This document shows positions 15,732 to 24,873 of a stretch of 64,000 nt of DNA, piece by piece (position 1 is the first letter of the stretch; the number at the start of each line of letters is the position of its first letter). A model generated the notes under the pieces. The model was not told the DNA's origin, made no database searches, and worked only from the letters and a program-made list of their open reading frames with translations. This DNA comes from Klebsiella pneumoniae (lineage in GTDB: Bacteria; Pseudomonadota; Gammaproteobacteria; Pseudomonadales; UBA5518), in the NCBI GenBank assembly GCA_945862145.1, contig CAMAXE010000017.1, positions 39,606 to 103,605 on the forward strand. Direction: 5' to 3'. Position numbers and translations under genes: made by a program.

Positions 15732-18164
15732 ATGCGCAACAAGCTGAGCTTGATGATTTCGATGGTTTTGTCACCCCTTACGGCGCTGCCGGCACTGGCG
15801 CAAAGCGCCGGCGGCGGTCTCGAGGAGGTCGTGGTCACGGCCCAGCGGCGCCAGCAAAATCTGCAGGACGTGCCGGTCAGCGTTACGGCGTTCAGCGGTG
15901 AAGCCCTGAGCAAGTCGAACATCCGCTCTGCCAGCGAATACCTGAGCCAGACGCCGAACGTCAGCTACACCGAGGACGGCCAGACCGGCTCGCGCGGCAT
16001 CGGCATCAGCGTGCGCGGGGTCGGCACGATGGTGACCGGCGAGAACGCGTTCATCAACACCATCGGCATCTATATGGACGAGTTCAGCGTCGTCTCGGTT
16101 CCGAACCAGGTTTCGAACCCGGAGTTGCCGGACATGGAGCGCGTCGAGATCCTGCGCGGTCCGCAGGGCACCTATTTCGGACGCAATGCGGTCGGTGGCG
16201 CGCTGAACCTGACCACCAAACGCCCCACCAGCGACTTCGAGGGCGAAGTCCGCGCCGGTTACGAGTCGTACACCGGCGACAACAATATGTGGAACACGAC
16301 TGGCGTGATCAACATTCCGGTGTCTGAGAACTTCCGCGTGCGCGGCGTCGCCTCATACGAGGAGAGCGACGGCTACGTGAACAACATCTGCGCCGCCGGC
16401 GAGAGCCGGGCCAACTGTCCCGCAGCGGCGGAGAACAACGTACGGCCGAACGGCGCCAAGGACTCTGGCCACGACACCACCTTCCTGCGCTTCAGCGCGG
16501 ACTGGGACGTCTCGGATCGCACCAGCATCAAGACCACCTTCTTCCACACTGATGAGAGCCAGGGTACCGACGAGAACGTGCCCTCCGGCGTGCTCGACCT
16601 TGACTCGGCTGACACCTTCGGCATCGGTGTCGCCGAGGACCCCGGCACCGGCTTCTGGCCCCACAACCAGGACAGGCTGAGCCACGACCTCAACGAAGAG
16701 ACCAACAACAAGTCCGACATCGCGATCCTGAACGTCAGCCACCAGCTTAGCGAGGCTGTGGCGGTGAAATGGATCACCGGCGTCATCGATGCCACCACCA
16801 ACCGCTATTTCGACCAGGATCTGGTAGGCGGCATGGACGCTCTGGCGCGCACCAACAGCTACGACGGCAATTCCTGGAGCACGGAGCTGCGCGTCGAGTT
16901 CACGCAGAAGGACTTCGACCTAGTGCTCGGCGGACTGTACGCCAAGGACGAGCAGACCCAAGACAACAATATCCATGTGTCGACGAATCCGACAGCGACG
17001 ATCAACGGAACTGGCGTTTTGCCGCCCTTCCCCGAAGGTCTTTCCCTGTCCAAGAACCACAAGGAATTCGAAGTGGAGAGCAGGGCGATCTTTGCCGACC
17101 TGACCTATCACGTTACCGATCGGCTCGACCTGACCGCCGGCGCGCGCTACACGTCGGAAAATGTCACCAACTCCCTGCAGTCGTTTGGTATCAGGCCAAC
17201 GGTTGGGGGCGGCCCGCCCAACCCGCTGTTTTTCCCGAGCTTCATCAACTTCTCCCGGCCCGAAGCCAACGGCGACGAGGACTTCGACGATCTGGCGCCG
17301 CGCTTTGTGGCGCGCTATGAATTCAGCGACGATCTCAGTGTGTACGGCACGATTTCCAAGGGCTACAAGGCCGGTGGTTCCAGCCTCGGCAACAATACCA
17401 ATCTGGACGGCAGTCCGGCGTTCACCGCGCCCTTCGACGAGGAGACGCTTTGGAACTACGAACTGGGGGTCAAGTCCGAGCTGCTCGACAACCGGCTGCG
17501 CCTGAACGCCTCGGTGTTCCATCTTGACTGGTCCGACATGCAGATGGAGGCCTTCCGCTTCCTGACGGCCGGTGACCTGTCCTCGAACTTCGAGCAGACG
17601 ATCAACATCAAGGACGCCGAAGCGAATGGCATCGAAATCGAGATGTTGGCGTCGGTGACCGAGCACTTCACACTGAGCGGCTCGATGGGCTACCTCGACA
17701 CTGAAATTACCAGCAACACACAGGCGCAGATAACTGGCGGTTTCGTGGTCGACCTGAAGGGACTGGAATTACCGAAGGCGCCGGAGTTGACCGCGAGCCT
17801 GGCCGGCGAGTACCGCTGGGATCTGGGTGGCAACGAGGCCTGGGTGCGGCTGGAGTACGTGCACCGCGACGGTCAGTATTCCGACGTCGAGGGACTAACC
17901 AACAAGCAGACTCGCGGCCCCTCGCCGAACCAGGGTCTGGTGCGTGTGATGCCCAACGGAGAGTTCCCGTATCTCAGCCCCGACTTTGACGTCTGGAACC
18001 TGCGCGCGGGATACGACATGCAGAACTGGCAGTTCAACGCCTACGTGCAGAATGTCGGTGAAGAGGAGTACTACACCGGCACGCAGGAGAACTTCGGTAT
18101 CAGCGGTATCCGCTTGCGGCCGCATCCCCGCATCGTGGGCGCTACCGTCAGCTACAAGTTCTGA
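15732..18164 (+). CDS. TonB-dependent outer-membrane receptor
   Basis: 810 aa from the ATG at 15732, with AGGAG seven bases upstream; the frame is open further upstream but has no start signal. Signal peptide of about 23 residues ending ALPALAQS, then a TonB box/plug with EEVVVTAQRRQQNLQDVP, MERVEILRGPQGTYFGRNAV and GGALNLTTKRPT. A 22-strand-type barrel ends in ATVSYKF with the C-terminal Phe expected of outer-membrane proteins. This is the group often tied to uptake of sugars or plant compounds rather than iron. A promoter with an overlapping operator, and a terminator right behind the gene, mark it as a regulated single-gene unit of the island. Confidence 0.93.
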   Translation: MRNKLSLMISMVLSPLTALPALAQSAGGGLEEVVVTAQRRQQNLQDVPVSVTAFSGEALSKSNIRSASEYLSQTPNVSYTEDGQTGSRGIGISVRGVGTMVTGENAFINTIGIYMDEFSVVSVPNQVSNPELPDMERVEILRGPQGTYFGRNAVGGALNLTTKRPTSDFEGEVRAGYESYTGDNNMWNTTGVINIPVSENFRVRGVASYEESDGYVNNICAAGESRANCPAAAENNVRPNGAKDSGHDTTFLRFSADWDVSDRTSIKTTFFHTDESQGTDENVPSGVLDLDSADTFGIGVAEDPGTGFWPHNQDRLSHDLNEETNNKSDIAILNVSHQLSEAVAVKWITGVIDATTNRYFDQDLVGGMDALARTNSYDGNSWSTELRVEFTQKDFDLVLGGLYAKDEQTQDNNIHVSTNPTATINGTGVLPPFPEGLSLSKNHKEFEVESRAIFADLTYHVTDRLDLTAGARYTSENVTNSLQSFGIRPTVGGGPPNPLFFPSFINFSRPEANGDEDFDDLAPRFVARYEFSDDLSVYGTISKGYKAGGSSLGNNTNLDGSPAFTAPFDEETLWNYELGVKSELLDNRLRLNASVFHLDWSDMQMEAFRFLTAGDLSSNFEQTINIKDAEANGIEIEMLASVTEHFTLSGSMGYLDTEITSNTQAQITGGFVVDLKGLELPKAPELTASLAGEYRWDLGGNEAWVRLEYVHRDGQYSDVEGLTNKQTRGPSPNQGLVRVMPNGEFPYLSPDFDVWNLRAGYDMQNWQFNAYVQNVGEEEYYTGTQENFGISGIRLRPHPRIVGATVSYKF

Positions 18165-18185
18165 TCTGAGCCCCTGAGACGGTCA

Positions 18186-18218
18186 CGCTGCCCGGTCGTG
18201 GACCGGGCAGCGTTTTTT
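18186..18218 (+). terminator. Rho-independent terminator behind the TonB receptor
   Basis: Perfect 12-base stem CGCTGCCCGGTC / GACCGGGCAGCG with a three-base loop, followed directly by six T. It lies 21 bases after the receptor stop and ahead of the KDG kinase. Confidence 0.9.
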
Positions 18219-18241
18219 GTTTGGTGCAGGCACTGGCGTTC

Positions 18242-19204
18242 ATGAATCAATACCCTGCGCGCATGCTGCGCTGTTCGGCGATTGGCGAGTGCATGATCGA
18301 ACTGCGCTCGCTCACGCCCGCCTCGCTGGCGCTTGCCCAAGGGGGTGACACGTTCAATACGCTTTACTACCTGGCTGCGCTGCTGCGCGGCAGCGGCGGC
18401 CGTTTCCGCTACCTCACTGCGCTCGGTGACGACGATCTCAGCGCAAGGATGCGTGCCGAGTGGCAGGCCTGGGGCATCGACACCTCGTTGGTGCAGACAA
18501 AGTCGGGCAAGCTTCCCGGCATCTACCGCATCAGTACCGACAGCGAGGGTGAGCGCCGATTTCACTACTGGCGTCGCGACTCAGCCGCGGGCTCCCTGAT
18601 GGAGCAGCTCGACACCGAGGCGCTCGTGGCGCGGTTGCGCAGCGATGAGCTGGTGTATTTTTCAGGCATTTCCCTAGCGATCCTCCCTGCGAGCGGGCGT
18701 CTCGCGCTGCTCGAGGCGCTGCGTGCCTGCGCTCCTGGCGGGCCGCTGGTCGCCTTCGACGATAACTACCGACCGGTGTTGTGGGAGAGTCCTGCGGCGG
18801 CACGCGATGCGTTGCAGCTGGCATTTCAGCTTGCGGATATTGCCTTCGTGTCGTTCGCTGACCAGCAGACGCTGTTCGGTGACGCCGCACCGGAGCAGAC
18901 GATGCAGCGCATCCGGGGGCTAGGCGTGCCGGAATTGGTGGTGCGCAACGGCGCGGCACCGAGTCTGGTTGCTAGTGCGCAAGGCCTGCAGGAGTACCAG
19001 CCACCGGAATTCGCCCGCGCTCTGGACACCACCGGGGCCGGGGATTCGTTTAGCGCCGCTTACTTGGCGGCGCGTCTTTGTGGCTGCGAGCCGCTGGCCG
19101 CGCTGCGCGCCGCGAACGGCTTGTCAGCCCTCGTGGTTGGCGTCCCAGGGGCGCTCATGCCGCAGGGGCAGGTGCCGGCACTGGGTGAGCTGCTAGCGAA
19201 ATGA
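18242..19204 (+). CDS. kdgK: 2-dehydro-3-deoxygluconokinase (KDG kinase, PfkB family)
   Basis: 320 aa from the ATG at 18242; an ATG at 18263 would remove seven residues. It has the N-terminal SAIGECMIEL, the substrate region LPGIYRISTDSEGERRFHYW, FDDNYRPVLW, and the PfkB C-terminal signature DTTGAGDSFSAAY with the catalytic Asp. These match E. coli KdgK closely. It phosphorylates KDG to KDPG with ATP in the cytosol, the step between mannonate dehydratase (20404) and KDPG aldolase (27734), both in this island. Convergent with the GntR gene. Confidence 0.9.
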   Translation: MNQYPARMLRCSAIGECMIELRSLTPASLALAQGGDTFNTLYYLAALLRGSGGRFRYLTALGDDDLSARMRAEWQAWGIDTSLVQTKSGKLPGIYRISTDSEGERRFHYWRRDSAAGSLMEQLDTEALVARLRSDELVYFSGISLAILPASGRLALLEALRACAPGGPLVAFDDNYRPVLWESPAAARDALQLAFQLADIAFVSFADQQTLFGDAAPEQTMQRIRGLGVPELVVRNGAAPSLVASAQGLQEYQPPEFARALDTTGAGDSFSAAYLAARLCGCEPLAALRAANGLSALVVGVPGALMPQGQVPALGELLAK

Positions 19205-19233
19205 TGGGAGTGGGCGCGGCAAGGCGCGAGCGC

Positions 19234-19995
19234 CTATGGGGCTTCGCCCTCGCCCGGCTGCTGCGACTGGCGCACGCGCTGCCGGCCTTGATTCAACATT
19301 TCGACGGTGTGCGCGTAGGCGCTTTTGGTCTTGCCGGCCGCGATGCTCCAGGCAAGCTGACGGTGCAGCTCAAGATCGTGCGCCAGGGCCGCGGTGTCGG
19401 CGGCGTCGTGGGGCATTCCTAGGTTGAAGTGGGCCTGAAGGTAGGTTGCCACGGCGTAGCGGAAGTGAGCGATCACCGCATTGTGTGATGCCTTGAGGAT
19501 CGCGGTGTGCAGTTCGATGTCGGCGCTCATGCGCCGCTCGGGATCGTTCTGGGCTTGCTCCATGCGTTCGTAGGCCGAGATGATCGCAGCCACATCCTCG
19601 CGCGTAGCCCGCGTCGCTGCCAGTTCTGCCGCCTTCGGCTCGATGATGCGGCGTGCCTCGAGCAGCGAGAGAAGAAACTCGGGGGTGGCCGTCTCCGGAT
19701 CCGCGTGCCAGGACAGCACGTCCGGATCCAGCATGTTCCATTCTTCGCGCGGGCGGATGCGCGTACCGCTGCGTGGCGCGGTGACGATCAGCCCCTTGCC
19801 AGACAGCACTTTGACCGCTTCGCGCAGGGCGTTCCGGCCGACCCCCAAACTGTTCGCCAGTTCCTGCTCGATCGGTAGTGTTTCGCCCTCCCGGTAGAGA
19901 CCGGTGGAAATGCGCTTGCCAATGGTGTTGACCACCACGGCGACCTGCCCTCGGCCCGCTGAGCGCACTTTCTGCGTGGCGTTGCTGGTCTGCAT
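19234..19995 (-). CDS. GntR-family regulator, FadR/FCD subfamily
   Basis: 253 aa from the ATG at 19995; the frame is open up to a TTG at 20058 and none of the candidate starts has a clear ribosome-binding site. Winged helix at the N-terminus (LPIEQELANSLGVGRNALRE, then VKVLSGKGLIVTAPRSGTRI). An FCD ligand domain follows with the D-x3-H pattern (DIELHTAILKASHN) and later His residues that normally hold a metal and bind a small carboxylate. FadR-subfamily proteins bind T-N-G-T-N3-A-C-N-A type operators, and site F fits that rule. It is most likely the repressor of this island, and site C upstream suggests autoregulation. Confidence 0.88.
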   Translation of the reverse strand: MQTSNATQKVRSAGRGQVAVVVNTIGKRISTGLYREGETLPIEQELANSLGVGRNALREAVKVLSGKGLIVTAPRSGTRIRPREEWNMLDPDVLSWHADPETATPEFLLSLLEARRIIEPKAAELAATRATREDVAAIISAYERMEQAQNDPERRMSADIELHTAILKASHNAVIAHFRYAVATYLQAHFNLGMPHDAADTAALAHDLELHRQLAWSIAAGKTKSAYAHTVEMLNQGRQRVRQSQQPGEGEAP

Positions 19996-20085
19996 GCGTC
20001 GGTGCGTCCCAAAAATCAACATAGGGATGAAATAGTCGGCAAATCGCAGTGTATCCAATGCAAGGCGGGGCTACCAGAAGAAGGT

Positions 20086-20100
20086 TAAAATGGGATTAAA
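20086..20100. promoter_or_regulatory. Operator-like site C (TAAAATGGGATTAAA)
   Basis: Lies on the GntR-gene side of the intergenic region, 91 bases before its chosen ATG, and suggests autoregulation. Confidence 0.55.
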
Positions 20101-20185
20101 TGACGTAATTTACAGACGTTTAACGTCGAGCACCTTCAGCAGCGCAGAGCATTTTGCTGAGACTTGCAGCGCGGTCTAAGTCCTT

Positions 20186-20200
20186 TAGTAACCCATTTAT
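20186..20200. promoter_or_regulatory. Operator-like site D (reverse strand ATAAATGGGTTACTA)
   Basis: The weakest of the three sites here: the base after GGG is T instead of A. It lies between sites C and E (100 and 111 bases apart). Confidence 0.4.
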
Positions 20201-20223
20201 TCTATATATATCATTTCATTAAG

Positions 20224-20253
20224 AAAAAAATGGCGCATGAAAACTGTGCGCCA
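20224..20253 (-). terminator. Minus-strand hairpin with T-tract in the manD leader region
   Basis: Seven-base perfect stem TGGCGCA (20231-20237) / TGCGCCA (20247-20253). On the minus strand it is followed by seven T (20224-20230 are all A on the plus strand). No minus-strand gene lies upstream of it, so it would end a transcript that starts within the manD control region, or it may be chance. Confidence 0.5.
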
Positions 20254-20290
20254 GTTGCAGCAGGAAGCCTTGCCAAGGACTGCTTGTGCA

Positions 20291-20319
20291 TTGACAAATA
20301 ATGGGATTATTGATAATTT
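20291..20319 (+). promoter_or_regulatory. Sigma70-like promoter of the mannonate dehydratase operon
   Basis: Perfect -35 TTGACA (20291-20296), with -10 candidates GATAAT (20312-20317, spacer 15) or TAATTT (20314-20319, spacer 17). The perfect palindrome of site E fills the spacer, an arrangement that would block RNA polymerase when the site is bound. Confidence 0.65.
20297..20311. promoter_or_regulatory. Operator-like site E (AATAATGGGATTATT)
   Basis: Perfect palindrome of six-base arms around GGG, sitting exactly between the -35 and -10 of the mannonate dehydratase promoter. Together with F it is the best copy of the seven. Confidence 0.7.
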
Positions 20320-20403
20320 TTCAGCCTTGCCGGGTGGTAGGCTTTCGCCCTTCCACGTCGCGCCCGTAATGATATCAACCCATTGAAACGACCCTGCCCC
20401 GAT

Positions 20404-21612
20404 ATGAAGATCACCAGCGCGAACGTGATAGTCACCTGCCCCGGGCGAAATTTCGTCACCCTCAAGATCCGCACCGACGAGGGCGTACATGGCATCGGCG
20501 ATGCGACGCTGAACGGGCGTGAAATGGCCGTTGTCGCCTACCTGCAGGAGCATGTGATCCCCTGCCTGATCGGGCGCGACCCACAGCAGATCGAGGACAT
20601 CTGGCAGTACCTCTACCGTGGCTGCTACTGGCGTCGCGGGCCCGTGACGATGAGCGCGATCGCCGCCGTCGACACCGCGCTGTGGGATATCAAGGCCAAG
20701 CTTGCTGGCCTGCCGCTCTACCAGTTGCTGGGCGGCAAGAGTCGCGGCGGCGTGATGGTGTACGGGCACGCCAACGGCCGCGATGTCGCGGAGACCTGCG
20801 ACGAGGTCGCGCGCTACATTGATCTCGGCTACAAGGCGATCCGCGCCCAGAGCGGTGTGCCGGGCCTCGACTCCACCTACGGCGTCTCGCGCGACAAGCT
20901 GTTCTACGAACCCGCCGATGCGGCGCTGCCGAGCGAGAATATCTGGTCCACCGAGAAGTACTTGCGCCACGTGCCGCAGCTGTTCGAGACGCTGCGCGCA
21001 AAATTCGGCTTCGATCACCACTTGCTGCACGACGTGCACCACCGCCTGGCGCCGATCGAGGCGGCTCGGCTCGGCAAGGACCTAGAGCCCTATCGCCTGT
21101 TCTGGCTCGAGGATGCCGTGCCCGCCGAGAACCAGCGCGGCTTCGAGCTGATCCGCCGCCACACCGTGACGCCACTCGCTGTCGGCGAGGTGTTCAATAC
21201 GGTGTGGGACTGCAAGGAGCTGATCGAGAACCAGTGGATCGACTACATCCGCATGACCGTTGTGCACGCGGGCGGTATCACGCATCTGCGCCGCATCGCT
21301 GATTTCGCGGCCCTGCATCACGTGCGTATGGGCTCTCACGGCGCGACCGACCTGTCACCGGCCTGCATGGGTGCGGCGTTGCATTTCGATTTATGGGTGC
21401 CGAACTTCGGCGTGCAGGAGTACATGCGCCACAGCTTGGAAACGGATGCCGTGTTCCCGCACGCCTACACCTTCAGCGATGGGTATCTGCATCCGGGTGA
21501 AGCGCCGGGGCACGGCGTCGACATCGACGAGGCGCTCGCCGCGAAGTATCCGTACCAGCCTGCATACCTGCCGGTTAACCGGCTGCAGGACGGCACGATG
21601 TGGAACTGGTAA
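20404..21612 (+). CDS. manD: D-mannonate dehydratase, enolase superfamily (ManD/RspA)
   Basis: 402 aa from the ATG at 20404, the same length and first residues (MKITSANV) as characterised ManD proteins. Typical segments are [71 protein letters not shown] and the C-terminal [15 protein letters not shown]. It removes water from D-mannonate to give 2-keto-3-deoxy-D-gluconate, using Mg2+ in the cytosol. Family members range from fast, specific enzymes to poor ones, so activity on D-gluconate or a related acid is possible. First gene of the rightward operon, under a promoter with a built-in operator. Confidence 0.92.
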   Translation: MKITSANVIVTCPGRNFVTLKIRTDEGVHGIGDATLNGREMAVVAYLQEHVIPCLIGRDPQQIEDIWQYLYRGCYWRRGPVTMSAIAAVDTALWDIKAKLAGLPLYQLLGGKSRGGVMVYGHANGRDVAETCDEVARYIDLGYKAIRAQSGVPGLDSTYGVSRDKLFYEPADAALPSENIWSTEKYLRHVPQLFETLRAKFGFDHHLLHDVHHRLAPIEAARLGKDLEPYRLFWLEDAVPAENQRGFELIRRHTVTPLAVGEVFNTVWDCKELIENQWIDYIRMTVVHAGGITHLRRIADFAALHHVRMGSHGATDLSPACMGAALHFDLWVPNFGVQEYMRHSLETDAVFPHAYTFSDGYLHPGEAPGHGVDIDEALAAKYPYQPAYLPVNRLQDGTMWNW

Positions 21613-21628
21613 GACACGCGAGGACAAC

Positions 21629-23212
21629 GTGGCTGACTACGATATCGTCATAGCGGGCGGCGGGCACAACGCGCTCGCCTGCGCATCGCTGCTGGCGCTG
21701 AACGGCCTGCAAGTCTGCGTGCTCGAACGCAACCCCTGGGTCGGCGGCGGCGTGATCACACGCGAACTCACGCTGCCCGGTTTCAAGCACGACCCCTTTG
21801 GCTCCTCGCATGTGTGGATCCACCTGAACCCGGATTTTCGCGAGGTGATGCCGGAGCTTGCGAAGCATGGGCTCAGGTACATCTGGTCTGATGACCACAT
21901 CACGGGGCACCCTAACAAGTACGAAGGGCAAGGCATCATCGTGTATCGCGACATCGACAAGACCTGCGCGTCGATCGCCGAGTACTCGAAGCAGGACGCG
22001 CGCCGTTACCGCGAGATCTATGAGGAGTTCGGTGAGATCCGCGAGGGTGTGACCAAGAGCATGTTCGCGCCGCCCGGCCCGCCGAGTCTCCTGTACCAGG
22101 CGCTGGAGAACACCACCGAAGGATTGAAGCGGCTGCGCAACTACCAGCTTAGCTCGCGCCAGTTCACGCTCGAGAACTTCGAGAACGAGCACGTCCGTGC
22201 GTTCATCCTCGGCTGGTCAATGGCGCCGCAGACTCTGCCGGACCAGCTCGGCACGGGCTCGGGCTTCTACGTGATGATCCCCAGCATCCACTATTACGGG
22301 CAATCGATACCCGAGGGCGGCAGCGGCATGTTGTCGGTGGCGATGCAGCGTTTCATCGAGTCGCGCGGTGGCAATGTCCAGACTGGCGCCACGGTGCGGC
22401 GCTTCCTCGTCGAGGGCGATCGCTGCCACGGCGTGCGGCTCGAGGACGGCACCGAGATCACGGCGAAGCTCGGCGTAGTGAGCGCGCTGGATCCCTACCA
22501 GACATTCTTACACGGCTTCGAGGAGGGCGTGCTGCCGCCGGACTTCGTCTCGATGGTGCGCAAATTCAGCTTCGGTGAGGTGACGATCGCGCGCGTGCAC
22601 TACGCGCTGAACGAGGCGCCCCGGTTCCGCAACGGCAGCGAAATGGACAAGACCGCGTTCCAGCGCATGTTCGGCACCGTCGCCGATATCGATCGCCAGT
22701 ACCACGAGATGGCGCAGGGCCTGGCGCCCAGCGACCCGTTCCTGTGGGCCGCGGCCTGGACCACCATGGACCCCACCCGCGCCCCGCCCGGCAAGCACAC
22801 GCTGATCATGGACACCTTTGTGCCTGTGGAGCTGGCGAGTGGCGAGGACTGGGAGAAGATTGGCCCCGACTACTGCCGGAGCAAGCTGCTCACGCAATTG
22901 CGCAACTACACGACCAACATGGTCGACGACAACATCCTCGCCGAGTACGTGGAGACGGGGCCGAGCCTCGCACGCGCGAATCTGTGCTTCTACCGCGGCG
23001 TGACCACCGGTGGCGAACGCACGCTGGCGCAGATGGGCGCCTTCAGACCCTTCCCGAACTACGCGCATTACCGCGGACCGGTCAAGGGACTGTACATGAC
23101 CGGCCCGTCCTGCCACCCCGGCGGTGGCATCTGCGCTATGGGCACGATCACGGCGAAGGTGATCCTGCGCGACATCGGCGCAGTGGACGAAGACGACGAT
23201 TTCGATTTCTGA
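21629..23212 (+). CDS. FAD-dependent oxidoreductase, phytoene-desaturase/PYROXD2-like
   Basis: 527 aa from the GTG at 21629, with GAGGA five bases upstream; in-frame sequence before it overlaps manD and is not coding. N-terminal Rossmann FAD site YDIVIAGGGHNALACASLLA followed by LERNPWVGGGVITREL. C-terminal FAD-contact segment GLYMTGPSCHPGGGICAMG. This is the layout of the crtI/amine-oxidase superfamily. Members desaturate, isomerise or oxidise C-C and C-N bonds; the closest-looking group is the PYROXD2-like set with no known substrate. It lies 16 bases after manD and 30 before the hydrolase gene, so it belongs to the same operon. Confidence 0.85.
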   Translation: MADYDIVIAGGGHNALACASLLALNGLQVCVLERNPWVGGGVITRELTLPGFKHDPFGSSHVWIHLNPDFREVMPELAKHGLRYIWSDDHITGHPNKYEGQGIIVYRDIDKTCASIAEYSKQDARRYREIYEEFGEIREGVTKSMFAPPGPPSLLYQALENTTEGLKRLRNYQLSSRQFTLENFENEHVRAFILGWSMAPQTLPDQLGTGSGFYVMIPSIHYYGQSIPEGGSGMLSVAMQRFIESRGGNVQTGATVRRFLVEGDRCHGVRLEDGTEITAKLGVVSALDPYQTFLHGFEEGVLPPDFVSMVRKFSFGEVTIARVHYALNEAPRFRNGSEMDKTAFQRMFGTVADIDRQYHEMAQGLAPSDPFLWAAAWTTMDPTRAPPGKHTLIMDTFVPVELASGEDWEKIGPDYCRSKLLTQLRNYTTNMVDDNILAEYVETGPSLARANLCFYRGVTTGGERTLAQMGAFRPFPNYAHYRGPVKGLYMTGPSCHPGGGICAMGTITAKVILRDIGAVDEDDDFDF

Positions 23213-23242
23213 CAACCCCAACCGATCATCTGGAAACCAGCC

Positions 23243-24397
23243 ATGACGACCCCGCGAGTAGAACCCTACACGGCCCTGATCGTGCAGCCCGAAGTGACTG
23301 TGATCAAGGATCGCAGCGACATCCAGAAGAACCTGGACCGCGTCTGCAACATGATCCACTTCGGCACCGGATATTTCTGGGAAGTGCCGGTGCGCCTGGT
23401 GGTCCTGCCCGAGTATTTCATGCAGGGCGTCGGTACGCCTGGCAAGGGCGAGAGCGGCATCGGCGACACGATGAAGAAGGCGGTCACGATCCCCGGGCCC
23501 GAGGTGCAGCAGCTCGGGGACATCGCGCGGCAGTACGGCATGTACATCTGCGCCGGTGGCGTGGTTGAGGAACTGCCGGAATTCCCCGACCGCTGGTTCA
23601 ACACCAACTTCATCGTCGGCCCCACCGGCGAGATCGTACTGAAGTATCACAAGTGGCACATTCCTGCCTACCTTGGTCTCGGCACCTCGCCGCACGACAT
23701 CTTCGACGAGTACCAGGAGAAGATCGGCGGCGGCATAAAGAAGCTTTTCCCGGTGGTAGACACGCCGATCGGCAAGCTCGGCACCATGACCTGCCACGAC
23801 GGCTGCACGCCGGAGGTCTCGCGCGCGCTTGGCTACAACGGCGTGGAGGTGATCTGTCACCCGGGCGCAATCCAGGAAGTGGAAGGCGTCTCACCGCCGT
23901 GGGACTTCTGGATGTTCACGCGCCGCACGCGCGCCCACGACAACATGGCTTACCTGCTGGGCGCGAACTGGGGCTCGGTCAACTACGAGTTCTACCCCAA
24001 GGCGTTCTGCCCCGGCAACTCCTTCGCGATCGACTACACCGGCATGTTGCTGCGCCACGCGCCCTACCCGTCCGAGCAAGTGCTCGCGGTGACCATCGAC
24101 ATCGAGGCGCTGCGCCAGTACCGCACGCGCACCGCGCACAACTGCTGGGTCGACGTGCGCACCGAGGGCTTTCGCGAGATCTACGAAAAGCCAATCTACC
24201 CACCGAACCGCTTCCCGAGCGGCAAGCCGCCACGCACGCTGTCCGACAAGATCTCGATCTGCAAGGAGGTGTTCGACGACCTCTACGAGCGCGGCCAGTT
24301 CACCCCGCCGGCGGGCATGGGTCCGAAGGACGTGTCGAAGCAACTCGAACGACGCATCCAGTACGCGCAGGAAACCGGGCGCCTCAAGAAAAGCTAG
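23243..24397 (+). CDS. Carbon-nitrogen hydrolase (nitrilase superfamily)
   Basis: 384 aa. The Glu-Lys-Cys triad of the superfamily is visible: Glu in VVLPEYFMQG, Lys in VLKYHKWHIPAY, and Cys in LGTMTCHDGCTPE. It then has VICHPGAIQEVEGVSPP in place of the more usual ending. The length is closer to aliphatic amidases/formamidases (about 340) than to beta-ureidopropionases, with an extra C-terminal tail. It hydrolyses an amide or nitrile; the substrate is unknown. Its place inside a mannonate operon suggests that the imported compound, or an intermediate, contains an amide or nitrile nitrogen. Confidence 0.85.
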   Translation: MTTPRVEPYTALIVQPEVTVIKDRSDIQKNLDRVCNMIHFGTGYFWEVPVRLVVLPEYFMQGVGTPGKGESGIGDTMKKAVTIPGPEVQQLGDIARQYGMYICAGGVVEELPEFPDRWFNTNFIVGPTGEIVLKYHKWHIPAYLGLGTSPHDIFDEYQEKIGGGIKKLFPVVDTPIGKLGTMTCHDGCTPEVSRALGYNGVEVICHPGAIQEVEGVSPPWDFWMFTRRTRAHDNMAYLLGANWGSVNYEFYPKAFCPGNSFAIDYTGMLLRHAPYPSEQVLAVTIDIEALRQYRTRTAHNCWVDVRTEGFREIYEKPIYPPNRFPSGKPPRTLSDKISICKEVFDDLYERGQFTPPAGMGPKDVSKQLERRIQYAQETGRLKKS

Positions 24398-24585
24398 CCG
24401 CACTGGGCTGTTGGCGGGTGGCCTGAGGGCTATGTGCGGTGCAGGCACGCCGTGATGACGGCCCTGTCTGCGGTGGGGTCGTCGCCCAGCGCGACATCAG
24501 GCCTGCCGCCACCGCCCAACTCCCCGGGCTCCCGCGGCGGCTGTGGTGAATCGGGAAGTGTGAAGAGAACAAGCAGGGCGGGCCA

Positions 24586-24846
24586 ATGAAAGTAAAGAGC
24601 AATCTCGCGGACGTGGATTTCCAATTCGGTCGATTCGAATACAAGAAGGACCACCTGATCATCCACAGCGATCCTGGGCAGGCGATGCAGAGCAGGGTCT
24701 ACATCAGCCCGGACGACATCGTCTCCGCGACGTGCAAGGCACTGGCAAACCCTATGGTGTGGCTCTACCTGCTGGCATTCCCGTTCTTCTTGCTGCGCTA
24801 CCGCCGGCGAAAGCGCATGAAACCCCGCGCCGCCGGAAGCAAATAG
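24586..24846 (+). CDS. Small single-pass membrane protein of unknown function
   Basis: 86 aa. The N-terminal 55 residues are soluble and strand-like (VDFQFGRFEYKKDHLIIHSD). Then comes one membrane helix (PMVWLYLLAFPFFLL) and a very basic end (RYRRRKRMKPR), which predicts an outside/periplasmic or buried N-terminus and a cytosolic tail. The ATG at 24586 has only a weak G-rich site. It lies in the rightward operon, 28 bases before the ThDP enzyme. I do not recognise the family. The 188 bases between the hydrolase and this gene hold nothing I can support. Confidence 0.6.
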   Translation: MKVKSNLADVDFQFGRFEYKKDHLIIHSDPGQAMQSRVYISPDDIVSATCKALANPMVWLYLLAFPFFLLRYRRRKRMKPRAAGSK

Positions 24847-24873
24847 CACCGATAAAATAGAAGAGCACGAACC

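Larger units (their letters stand above)
20059..20403. other. Control region between GntR gene and mannonate dehydratase
   Basis: 345 bases, A/T-rich, without a convincing gene. It holds three operator-like sites (20086, 20186, 20297), the promoter of the mannonate dehydratase operon, and a hairpin that would terminate minus-strand transcription (20224-20253). Confidence 0.7.

Noticed and set aside
21260..21628. N-terminal extension of the FAD oxidoreductase by 123 residues
   Set aside because: It is an off-frame reading of the manD 3' end; the GTG at 21629 has a good ribosome-binding site and starts directly before the FAD motif.
22508..23860. Minus-strand open frame of 450 codons opposite the FAD oxidoreductase and nitrilase genes
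   Set aside because: Spans the junction of two real plus-strand genes and has no motif.
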